Part shown: positions 1 to 6,072 of the stretch, in pieces
Numbering within the stretch: the first letter of the stretch is position 1
How the letters are laid out: every line of letters begins with the position of its first letter
DNA from: an uncultured Bacilli bacterium
GTDB lineage: Bacteria > Bacillota_I > Bacilli_A > RF39 > UBA660
Length of the DNA stretch: 13,625 nt
Direction: 5' to 3'
Assembly: GCA_949025205.1 (NCBI GenBank)
Contig: CARMXJ010000035.1
Span: forward strand, 1-13,625
Position numbers and translations under genes: made by a program
The notes under the pieces: generated by a model
Told to the model about the DNA's origin: nothing
Databases searched by the model: none
Seen by the model: the letters and a program-made list of their open reading frames with translations, nothing else

Positions 1-106
1 TAACGAAGATTAATTTTCTATTTCTAGTTTTTTTAAATACTAAGTTTTGTATTTCTTTTTTGTATGTCTTAATTTCTTTGTTTACTATTTGCAAACTTTT
101 TCTCAT
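1..106 (-). CDS. Possible start of a Lys-rich protein, cut by window edge (weak)
   Basis: Reading leftwards from an ATG at 106, the frame stays open for 35 codons to the edge. It starts MRKSLQIVNKEIKTYKKEI and is rich in Lys, Glu and Asn, with a pattern that could be a helix. The only ribosome-site-like bases (GAG) lie just 2 nt before the ATG, which is too close. A TATAAT at 133-138 (minus) could be a -10, but I see no matching -35. An open run of this length can occur by chance in A+T-rich DNA, so this may be plain intergenic sequence after the hydrogenase terminator. Confidence 0.22.
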   Translation of the reverse strand, partial: MRKSLQIVNKEIKTYKKEIQNLVFKKTRNRKLIFV

Positions 107-136
107 TACTCTTTTATAAGTATGACTTTCCTATTA

Positions 137-164
137 TATAAGAAAAGACTACTCGGTAGCCTTT
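137..164 (-). terminator. Hairpin terminator after the hydrogenase gene
   Basis: Read leftwards, AAAGGCTAC, loop CGA, GTAGTCTTT forms a 9-bp stem with one G-U pair (144-164). The hydrogenase TAG stop lies inside it. The following TCTTATAT is only a modest U tract. The 3-base loop and weak tail lower confidence, but the position right at the stop of a two-gene unit fits a terminator. Confidence 0.45.
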
Positions 165-1420
165 AAAACATTTGATTTATCTTCATAAGTGATATGAAGA
201 ATCTCTTCTGCCTTTTTACTTAATGGAGAAGATAAATAATTTTCATACATCTCTTGTATCTCTTCGTTCTCATAACTGCATTTTTTTGTCTTTACTTTAT
301 CTTCTTCATATAAACTTTTACTTCTAGCATCTATATACACCCCTTGTTTTTGTTTAGGAAGAACCGTTTGTCCTCCCCCACCAATACATCCATTTGGACA
401 AGTCATCACTTCTATAAAATGATAACAAGATAAAGTAGAATACATTTTTTGTACAGCATCTAAGCCATACAAAACCGCGACTTTTATTTTAATAAGACCC
501 AAATCCACTTCTGCTTCTCGGAAATTTTCTTTACCACGTACACTTTGCAAATTTAAAAGTTTTAGAGGGGCTTCCTTCTTATTTAATAAAAAATAGGCGG
601 TACGAAGAGCTGCTTCCATAACACCCCCACTGGTTCCAAAAATAACACCTGCTCCACTTCCACTTCCTAGTAATGTATCGAAATTCTCTTCTTCTACTTT
701 ATTTAAATCCAATTCTTGTTCGCGCAACATCATCGCAAGTTCACTTGTCGTAAGGACATAATCGTTATCTTCTGCTTTTTTTATCTCTGTTTTTTTAGAA
801 ACACAAGGGGCAATGGTAACGGTTACAATATCTTTCGGATTTAAATTTTTTAAAGTAGCAAAATAATTTTTAATAATAGCTCCTTGCATCCCAATTGGAC
901 TTTTACAAGTAGACAAATGTTCTAAGTCTTCTGGATAATATTTTTCCATAAACTCGACCCAAGAAGGACAACAACTTGTATACATTGGCAAAACCCCTTT
1001 GTTTTGGATTCTTTTAATAAGTTCTGTTGCTTCTTCCATAATCGTTAAATCTGCTCCATAGGTAACATCAAAAACATAATCAAAGCCTAAAGCTTTTAAA
1101 GCACCTACTAATTTTTTTTCTAAGAACTCTCCTGGTAAAAACCCAAATTCATCTCCAATCGAAACGCGAACCGCCGGCGCAACCGATACAACCACAATCT
1201 TTTCTTCATCATGTATATTCGCAAAAACTTCTTTATAATTATATTTTGGTACCAAAGCTCCCATAGGGCAAGTTAAAATACATTGGCCACAATTTACACA
1301 ATCATTTGGTGCTAAATGATTAAATTGCGTACACGTTTGCAAACAAGCTCCACAATCAATGCATTTTTCGTTAATTCTTTGTAAAGACAAATTATCTTCA
1401 CTCACAAAAACTTTTGCCAT
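149..1420 (-). CDS. [FeFe]-hydrogenase, two ferredoxin clusters plus H-cluster domain
   Basis: Soluble iron hydrogenase that would form H2 from protons and reduced ferredoxin (or the reverse) in fermentation. Residues 20-51 hold two CxxCxxCxxxC motifs (C20/23/26/30 and C41/44/47/51), a 2[4Fe-4S] domain. The catalytic domain has all three H-cluster motifs: TSCCPSW (148-154, with C150 as the proton-relay Cys and C151 as ligand), APCVSKK (C206) and CPNGC followed by GGGGQ (C341, C345). The GADLTIMEEATE segment keeps the proton-path glutamates. The C-terminal tail is the small-subunit-like part found in single-chain enzymes. At 423 residues it lacks the extra N-terminal clusters of clostridial CpI. 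It starts 6 nt after dnaI, with AGGA overlapping the dnaI stop, so it is probably co-transcribed and coupled. Odd points: Ala replaces the usual Met in the second motif, and no HydEFG maturases are in the window. Family certain; in vivo direction inferred. Confidence 0.92.
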   Translation of the reverse strand: MAKVFVSEDNLSLQRINEKCIDCGACLQTCTQFNHLAPNDCVNCGQCILTCPMGALVPKYNYKEVFANIHDEEKIVVVSVAPAVRVSIGDEFGFLPGEFLEKKLVGALKALGFDYVFDVTYGADLTIMEEATELIKRIQNKGVLPMYTSCCPSWVEFMEKYYPEDLEHLSTCKSPIGMQGAIIKNYFATLKNLNPKDIVTVTIAPCVSKKTEIKKAEDNDYVLTTSELAMMLREQELDLNKVEEENFDTLLGSGSGAGVIFGTSGGVMEAALRTAYFLLNKKEAPLKLLNLQSVRGKENFREAEVDLGLIKIKVAVLYGLDAVQKMYSTLSCYHFIEVMTCPNGCIGGGGQTVLPKQKQGVYIDARSKSLYEEDKVKTKKCSYENEEIQEMYENYLSSPLSKKAEEILHITYEDKSNVLKATE

Positions 1421-1426
1421 ACAATC

Positions 1427-2302
1427 CTACTTTCTTCTATTTTCACTTACCAAAGCCATTGGCATAGCAAGTTGTTTTATTCTTTCAATAATTCTTCTAG
1501 CCTTTACTTTATCTACGCTATTGCTAGACAAAGAAAGATGTTCTTCTAACTCTGCTATAGTCAAATTAGAAGTAAAAAAAGTTGTTTTTTGTGCTTCCAT
1601 ACGAGACTGTAAAATTGTACCTAATATTTCATCTCTTCCCCAGTCTGTAACTTTTTCTGCTCCAATATCATCAATTAAAAGAATATCTACTGTTTGATAT
1701 CGATGCATTAAAGAGGCAAAATTTTCCCAATCTTCTTTTAGGGTTCGCAAAGCATTTGGAAAATAAACTATTTCTACATCTACATTTTTGGTAAGTGCAA
1801 GCTCATTTAATAATGCAGAAGTTAAAAATGTTTTACCAGAGCCAAAACTTCCATGTAAATATAAACCTTTCATCGGTTCTACAAGGGAAAAAGAACCGTA
1901 AAAGTTATCTAACCACTTTATCACTTTTAATTGATTCTTATCCGAAGTATCAATATCTTTCATACGTACTTTTTTATTTTGCAAACGAACGAGTTCTAAA
2001 ACACTTTGTTTATACTTACAAGGTTCATAAGAAAAATAAATTCTTCCCTCTTTTTGTTCTGGAATAAGTCTATGTCCTTCATAAGCATTTTTACACATAA
2101 AAAATCCTTTACAATTTTGGCAATTCCTTTTTTCTAAAATAGTATCTTGTAACTTACTCGTTAGCTTTTTGGCATTTTTTTCTGGAAGTTGTAACCTTTT
2201 AACAAGAAGGAAAAAATCATGGTCTTTTAATGCTTCTTGATAAGATTTATCTAAATCCAAATTTAAATTTTCTTGTTTTGTTACTTCTTTTAAACTTTGC
2301 AT
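1427..2302 (-). CDS. dnaI: Primosomal helicase loader DnaI
   Basis: AAA+ ATPase that loads the replicative helicase onto DNA during initiation and restart, working with DnaB and DnaD in Gram-positives. Counting from the ATG at 2302, an N-terminal domain has a zinc site (C61, C64, H77, C95, in CQNCKGFFMC and later residues). Walker A GSFGSGKT is at 151-158, Walker B ILLIDDIGAE at about 207-216, sensor-1 TSN at about 244-246, and an Arg-rich RRIIER lies near the C-terminus. It is 291 residues against roughly 310 in Bacillus. The longest frame begins at a GTG at 2311, but that GTG is part of the ribosome site AGGTGA, which sits 6 nt before the ATG at 2302, so I chose the ATG. Unlike in Bacillus, dnaB is not next to it: an exporter gene and a small toxin-like locus lie between. 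It is followed after 6 nt by the hydrogenase gene. Confidence 0.93.
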   Translation of the reverse strand: MQSLKEVTKQENLNLDLDKSYQEALKDHDFFLLVKRLQLPEKNAKKLTSKLQDTILEKRNCQNCKGFFMCKNAYEGHRLIPEQKEGRIYFSYEPCKYKQSVLELVRLQNKKVRMKDIDTSDKNQLKVIKWLDNFYGSFSLVEPMKGLYLHGSFGSGKTFLTSALLNELALTKNVDVEIVYFPNALRTLKEDWENFASLMHRYQTVDILLIDDIGAEKVTDWGRDEILGTILQSRMEAQKTTFFTSNLTIAELEEHLSLSSNSVDKVKARRIIERIKQLAMPMALVSENRRK

Positions 2303-2373
2303 AAACTTCACCTATTTCTTATAGATTTTATCTCTTCTAATTTTTTTCTTTAATTCACTAGAACAATCCATTT

Positions 2374-2403
2374 TCTATACTCTAATTTTTATTCATCATT
2401 CAA
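2374..2403 (-). promoter_or_regulatory. Candidate promoter for dnaI-hydrogenase
   Basis: Read leftwards: TTGAAT (2403-2398), an 18-base spacer, then TATAGA (2379-2374), about 70 nt before the dnaI ATG. The stretch 2404-2528 around it shows no gene. It does hold a weak 5-bp hairpin with a T run (2461-2482, minus) that could be a back-up terminator for the locus upstream. The match is fair, and in A+T-rich DNA such pairs arise by chance. Confidence 0.38.
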
Positions 2404-2528
2404 AATATAACATTATTTTAAATATTTCTTTCCATTATTCATATTTTCTATTAATTTTTAAAAAAGAATATTTCGGATTCTAACATCCATAAAATAATAT
2501 TTATAGAGGATATCTATGAACAAAGGAA

Positions 2529-2557
2529 TTGAATTTGTAATGAATTTATGATATATT
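2529..2557 (+). promoter_or_regulatory. Promoter for convergent antisense RNA
   Basis: TTGAAT (2529-2534), exactly 17 bases, TATATT (2552-2557), with an extended -10 TG at 2549-2550. Transcription would start near 2564 and run rightwards into the 3' end of the 30-residue peptide gene. No plausible plus-strand protein gene lies downstream, so the promoter makes most sense for a short RNA. Confidence 0.6.
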
Positions 2558-2586
2558 GTATACAGATGAGGAAAACCTCATACAAT

Positions 2587-2627
2587 AAAAAGGGAATACC
2601 TAGTTTCGAAGAGTTAGGTACTATCCC
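2587..2627 (-). terminator. Terminator of the small toxin-like mRNA
   Basis: Read leftwards: GGGA and TACCTA pair with TAGGTA and TCCC around the loop ACTCTTCGAAAC (2592-2627), with a small internal loop, followed by TTTTT (2591-2587). It lies 24 nt after the peptide stop. Its left arm also contains TAGTACC, which can pair instead with GGTACTA at 2642-2648, so alternative folds exist. Confidence 0.65.
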
Positions 2628-2641
2628 ATTGATTAATGTTT

Positions 2642-2676
2642 TAGTACCGACTTATACAGTTGGTACTATTTTTATT
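2642..2676 (+). terminator. Plus-strand terminator ending the antisense RNA
   Basis: TAGTACCGACT (2642-2652), loop TATAC, AGTTGGTACTA (2658-2668): 11 bp with one G-T pair, followed directly by TTTTTATT (2669-2676). The T run occurs only in the plus direction; leftwards the hairpin is followed by AAAAC, so it is directional. It lies over the last codons of the minus-strand peptide gene. Confidence 0.68.
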
Positions 2677-2744
2677 AAAATGACTAAAATCACAATAATA
2701 AGGAGTATTATGATAGTACAAAGAGTTTTCTCTGACTTTCTCAT
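2652..2744 (-). CDS. Small hydrophobic peptide, 30 aa; candidate type I toxin
   Basis: The peptide is MRKSEKTLCT, then 14 consecutive Ile/Leu/Val residues (11-24), then KIVPTV and TAA. This is one membrane helix with a basic N-terminus, expected N-inside. The start is firm: AAGGAGGTGA (2758-2749), a 10-base match to the 16S anti-Shine-Dalgarno, ends 4 nt before the ATG. That site is sequestered in a 5' hairpin (2753-2779). A TATAAT lies about 70 nt upstream and a terminator 24 nt downstream, so it is a single-gene mRNA of about 220 nt. A convergent RNA overlaps its 3' end. Strong but hidden SD, a short Ile/Leu-rich helix and 3' antisense overlap are hallmarks of type I toxins. The composition recalls Ibs peptides, but the sequence is not Fst, TxpA or BsrG as I know them. 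Alternative: a leader peptide of an attenuator for dnaI, less likely given the 276-nt gap and the antisense promoter. I cannot show toxicity. Confidence 0.72.
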   Translation of the reverse strand: MRKSEKTLCTIIILLIIVILVILIKIVPTV

Positions 2745-2748
2745 AATT

Positions 2749-2779
2749 TCACCTCCTTCCACTTTTTAAAGTAAAGGAG
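2749..2779 (-). promoter_or_regulatory. Shine-Dalgarno-sequestering hairpin of the small peptide mRNA
   Basis: Read leftwards, CTCCTT (2779-2774) pairs with AAGGAG (2758-2753), and inside it ACTT pairs with AAGT, giving about 10 bp with a small bulge. The paired AAGGAG is the core of the 10-base ribosome site AAGGAGGTGA. The full-length mRNA should therefore be poorly translated until the 5' stem opens or is processed, as known for several type I toxin mRNAs. Confidence 0.62.
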
Positions 2780-2814
2780 AATAGTACCCAAACTAACTAA
2801 ATATTCCTATAATA

Positions 2815-2843
2815 ATTATACTCTTTTTCAACTTGTAAGTAAA
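2815..2843 (-). promoter_or_regulatory. Promoter of the small peptide gene
   Basis: Perfect TATAAT (2820-2815, minus) with TTTACT (2843-2838) 17 bases upstream; start expected near 2808, giving a 5' leader of about 64 nt. The rest of the gap to the exporter stop (2844-2995) shows no gene and no convincing terminator. Confidence 0.55.
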
Positions 2844-2995
2844 TGACTTTACCTTTATTTTACAAAGAAAATCAGGTATTACGGTTAATATTTACAGTCC
2901 AATCTAGAAAATGGCTAATAATAACTTTTTTTGGAAATGATTATAAAATACAACAATCTTATCATAAAATAAAATTTTTTTGATTTCTTTCTTAT

Positions 2996-4714
2996 TTAAA
3001 CCAATTCATGTTCATATAATTTTTTATAAACCTTATTCTTTTTCATTAGTTCTTCATGGGTTCCAACTCCAACAATCTTTCCTTCATCCAAAACAAACAA
3101 ATAGTCACAATCTCGTACTGTAGACAATCGATGGGCAATAATTAAGATTGTATAATTTTTACTAATTTTATGAATAGAATTTTTAATAAAATCTTGTGTT
3201 TCATTATCTAAAGCACTTGTTGCTTCATCAAGCAAAATGATTTCACTTTTTTTCATCAAAGCTCTAGCAATGGCAAGCCTTTGTCTAAGGCCACCAGATA
3301 AAATAACACCACCTTCTCCGATTAAGGTATCATAACCATCTGGTAGAGTCTCTACATAATCATGAAAAGCACATAATTTAGAATTTCTTATCATCTCTTC
3401 ATCTGTCGCATCTGGTTTAACAATTTTTAAATTCTCGCGAATTGTCATGTTAAAAAGATATGGATTTTGTGTAATCACCGAAATATTTTCTCGAATTGTT
3501 TTTTCATCCAATTCCAAAATAGATTCACCATCTAAATAAATATCTCCCTTATTTGCGGTATAAAGTTTTGGAAGTAACCCAAATATAGTAGATTTTCCTG
3601 CTCCACTTTTGCCAACAAATCCTACTGTATCATTTGGCTTTATATGAAAACTAATATCATGCAACACTTCTTCTTCCTTATACCCAAAAGATACATTTTT
3701 AAATTCGATATCCCCTTTTAATTTTTTAATGTGCTTTGTTCCATACTTTTCTTTGGAATACGTTTTATCATCCACGATTTCATAGAGTCTATCAAAAGAA
3801 TAACGAACATCAAAAATGTTTTCCACCAAATCCATCAAATTCCCTAAAAATGCAAAAGCTTGATTTTTATAGGTATAAAGAACAATTAAATTAACTCCTA
3901 AAAATTTATTTTTAGAAATCAAATAAATGGCTAGTACCAACACTCCAAAATCCAAAATATCTTGTAATGACCATCTTACCTCATCCATAAAAAACATTTT
4001 TCTTCTGTGTACACGGTGTGTTTTATTTAAATGTTCTTGGTCACTTAATGTCCTACGAATCATTTCTTTTTTTAAATTTAAAACTTTAATATCTCGAATT
4101 CCTCGAATCATTTCAGCAAAGGAACTGTGATACGCTTCTCCTTCTTTGTCTTCTTTTTTACGCTGTTCTTTTCGTAAATTTATGGCTTTATACCGCAAGA
4201 AACATAAAAATGCCGAAGCCAAAACAACATAAATTCCAATGGGGATACTCATCATAAAAATATAAATTAAAACGCCAAAAGACTTTAAAGCATAAGAAAA
4301 ATAATTGCTTATTCGAAAGAAAAAAGCAGCTAAAGACCTAGTGTCCCCATTCACCCTAGAAGAAAAAAAAGAAGTTCCCAGTTCATCAAAATTTTTTTGC
4401 TCTAATAAAAACAACTCTTGTGATACCAATTCTTGAGTATCCAAAGTAATTTGTTCTTCTAATTTATATTCACATTCTCTTTTAATAAAAGAAAATGCTT
4501 GTTCGATAAGTCCAATAAGAAGTAATAAAAATGAAAATTTTAAAATACCTTCTAAAGAAATGCTCGTAATAGCATTCATAAGTTGAGCAGAAAAATAAGG
4601 AGAGATAAGTCCAAATACCAAATTAAATCCCATTAAAATCAAAAAAAGAAAAACTTGTAATTTTCGTTTCTTAAAAAAAGAAAAAATTTTTTTGTAAAAT
4701 TCTTTTTTAGTCAT
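2996..4714 (-). CDS. ABC exporter half-transporter (fused TMD-NBD)
   Basis: ATP-driven exporter subunit in the inner membrane, 572 residues, the usual size for a half-transporter that works as a dimer. Six predicted helices lie within about residues 17-296. The ATPase domain (about 337-572) is complete: Walker A GKSGAGKST (368-376), Q-loop ITQNPYLF, signature LSGG (472-475), Walker B IILLDE (D496, E497) and H-loop IIAHRL (H528). All catalytic residues are intact. The ATG at 4714 follows AGGTGA, which overlaps the dnaB TAG 7 nt upstream, so it is translationally coupled to dnaB. No second half-transporter is nearby, so a homodimer is likely. Substrate unknown; drug, lipid and peptide exporters share these motifs. 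Its position between dnaB and dnaI is unusual and suggests insertion. Confidence 0.93.
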   Translation of the reverse strand: MTKKEFYKKIFSFFKKRKLQVFLFLILMGFNLVFGLISPYFSAQLMNAITSISLEGILKFSFLLLLIGLIEQAFSFIKRECEYKLEEQITLDTQELVSQELFLLEQKNFDELGTSFFSSRVNGDTRSLAAFFFRISNYFSYALKSFGVLIYIFMMSIPIGIYVVLASAFLCFLRYKAINLRKEQRKKEDKEGEAYHSSFAEMIRGIRDIKVLNLKKEMIRRTLSDQEHLNKTHRVHRRKMFFMDEVRWSLQDILDFGVLVLAIYLISKNKFLGVNLIVLYTYKNQAFAFLGNLMDLVENIFDVRYSFDRLYEIVDDKTYSKEKYGTKHIKKLKGDIEFKNVSFGYKEEEVLHDISFHIKPNDTVGFVGKSGAGKSTIFGLLPKLYTANKGDIYLDGESILELDEKTIRENISVITQNPYLFNMTIRENLKIVKPDATDEEMIRNSKLCAFHDYVETLPDGYDTLIGEGGVILSGGLRQRLAIARALMKKSEIILLDEATSALDNETQDFIKNSIHKISKNYTILIIAHRLSTVRDCDYLFVLDEGKIVGVGTHEELMKKNKVYKKLYEHELV

Positions 4715-4721
4715 ACTTCAC

Positions 4722-5993
4722 CTACTTATATTTATCGAGTATACTTTCTAGTTCCTCTTGTTCTTCTGCACTCATATTTTCTTTTTCAAGTGTTTCATTA
4801 AACCAAACAGGTTCAATACTCTTATCCACTTTAGGATTTGTAATTTTTTTACTATACTTCTTATGCTCTTTTTCTGCAACGTTCATGGCATCTTCCGCCG
4901 TTTCAATATTAAGTCGTTTCCATTGCCCTGCAATCGTTTCGACAAAAGCACTATTTAATTTATTGTCATTCTTCTTTAAAACATAATCGATTAAAACATT
5001 TACTACCGCTGGTTTTAACTTCAAATCGACAAGCAAAGTTTCCAATAAGCGCAAATCTCGATTTGTTGGTTGGCTTCCTTTATACTTGCTTCTTAAAAAA
5101 TCATAAGGAGTTGTATTTTCAAATACGCCGATAATTTTTCCACGTTTGGTATTATCCCCTACTGGATTTTTCAAATATTCCGGTTGCGTTCTATAAACTA
5201 AAGTTGGAAGTTTACCATTATTATTGTATTGATAATATTTTCTTGCACTCTTGCGAAGTTCTTCTTTATCAATAAAGCCTTTTTCATTGATGACAAGCCG
5301 TAATAACTCAACCATTTTAAAGGTATCCAAATTATAAGCAAAAGAAAGATTATTGATTAACTCTTTTAACTTCTTTGTAAAACTCCGTTCGTTTAGCACT
5401 CCCTTTGGCATCGAAGAAAGTAGTAAATCAAAATCTACTTGGTCTTCCATCATAATGCCCGCTTCTTTTTTTCCAACAGCATCAAATAAAACAGCAGAGC
5501 TCGCTTTATAAGTGACATCCATAGGAGCTGTAATATCTTCATATTCCTTTAAATCCACTTTATATTCTTTAAACTCATTTTTCAAAAGTTCGTATTCATA
5601 TTTTCCTAAATTATTATAAAGAACAACACTTAAAATTGGATGAGAAAAAAACTCTTTTGGAGAAAGCGGCGAATAAAGCTCGTATACATAACTATTGACT
5701 TCTCTCGTTTTTAAATACGTTTTAACAAGCCCCACTGCTTCCAAAGAAAGGCGTGCTTTTTTAATACTTTCCAAATCACTTTTTAAAATACTCATCAAAT
5801 GATGATGGGTATAATCCATACTCACTAGCTCTAATCGGTCCAAATCTCGCCATAAAGTAAGATACAAAGAAACTGCAGCATATCCAATAATCGGCTCATA
5901 CAAACTAATTACATTCTTGCGTTCCTTATCCGTAAGAATCGTTTTATTAACCACTACATATTTATCTGCTGGAAGCAAAGTAATTAGTTTCAT
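4722..5993 (-). CDS. dnaB: Replication initiation and membrane attachment protein DnaB (Gram-positive type)
   Basis: Primosome protein that, with DnaD and DnaI, helps place the replicative helicase at origins and stalled forks. It is not the helicase itself. From the ATG at 5993 it has 423 residues. The N-terminal winged-helix region (MKLITLLPADKYVVVNKTIL onwards, to about residue 120) resembles the DnaB/DnaD N-domain. The C-terminal region, TPYDFLRSKY to about residue 380, resembles the DnaD/DnaB2 helical domain, with an FVETIAGQW segment matching the family's IxxxW signature. The longest frame runs 28 residues upstream and starts with a false hydrophobic stretch. I chose 5993 because GAGGTG lies 6 nt before it and the extension overlaps the -10 promoter. 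It has its own promoter after the upstream terminator and is coupled to the exporter gene downstream. No dnaD gene is in the window. Confidence 0.88.
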   Translation of the reverse strand: MKLITLLPADKYVVVNKTILTDKERKNVISLYEPIIGYAAVSLYLTLWRDLDRLELVSMDYTHHHLMSILKSDLESIKKARLSLEAVGLVKTYLKTREVNSYVYELYSPLSPKEFFSHPILSVVLYNNLGKYEYELLKNEFKEYKVDLKEYEDITAPMDVTYKASSAVLFDAVGKKEAGIMMEDQVDFDLLLSSMPKGVLNERSFTKKLKELINNLSFAYNLDTFKMVELLRLVINEKGFIDKEELRKSARKYYQYNNNGKLPTLVYRTQPEYLKNPVGDNTKRGKIIGVFENTTPYDFLRSKYKGSQPTNRDLRLLETLLVDLKLKPAVVNVLIDYVLKKNDNKLNSAFVETIAGQWKRLNIETAEDAMNVAEKEHKKYSKKITNPKVDKSIEPVWFNETLEKENMSAEEQEELESILDKYK

Positions 5994-6018
5994 TAAAAAC
6001 ACCTCAAGTCCAACTTTT

Positions 6019-6047
6019 ATTATAAAGGATAATAAAAAACAAATAAA
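6019..6047 (-). promoter_or_regulatory. Promoter of dnaB-exporter unit
   Basis: Perfect TATAAT (6024-6019, minus) with only a weak -35 (TTTATT at 6047-6042, 17-base spacer), about 25 nt before the dnaB ATG. It lies directly downstream of the thioredoxin-gene terminator, so dnaB needs its own start here. Confidence 0.5.
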
Positions 6048-6072
6048 GAAAAAAAGTCTAAAATTAGACTTT
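6041..6072 (-). terminator. Strong terminator after the thioredoxin-like gene
   Basis: Read leftwards: AAAGTCTA, loop ATTT, TAGACTTT, a perfect 8-bp stem (6053-6072), then TTTTCTTTATTT. The gene's TAA stop lies in the stem. One of the clearest terminators in the window. Confidence 0.85.

Larger units (their letters stand above)
2564..2676 (+). ncRNA. Candidate antisense antitoxin RNA, about 110 nt
   Basis: Bounded by the extended -10 promoter at 2529-2557 and the plus-strand terminator at 2642-2676. Predicted elements in order: a 5' hairpin ATGAGG-AAAA-CCTCAT (2566-2581), extendable by ATTGT/ACAAT arms (2555-2559, 2582-2586); a second hairpin (2592-2627) that mirrors the peptide mRNA's terminator; and the terminator stem. 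It is fully complementary to roughly the last 90 nt of the predicted peptide mRNA, including the last codons (2652-2676). The 3'-end overlap and convergent direction match the type I antitoxins RatA and SR4, which promote RNase III cleavage of the toxin mRNA. I infer the RNA from promoter and terminator alone; no expression evidence is available. Confidence 0.55.

Noticed and set aside
1359..2067. Plus-strand frames of 112 and 90 codons over hydrogenase/dnaI
   Set aside because: Shadows of conserved minus-strand genes with Walker and zinc motifs; composition is reverse-complement-like and there are no ribosome sites.
2587..2744. Ile/Leu/Val-rich leader peptide with ribosome-mediated attenuation of dnaI
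   Set aside because: Alternative pairings 1:2, 2:3 and 3:4 do exist, but the next gene is unrelated to branched-chain amino acids and lies 285 nt beyond the terminator, and the model does not explain the convergent promoter or the masked SD. Kept only as an alternative.
2548..2769. Plus-strand 73-codon reading frame in the dnaB-dnaI gap
   Set aside because: Its ATG overlaps the -10 of the antisense promoter, it has no ribosome site, it crosses a U-tailed plus-strand terminator, and it lies antisense to the much better supported 30-aa gene.
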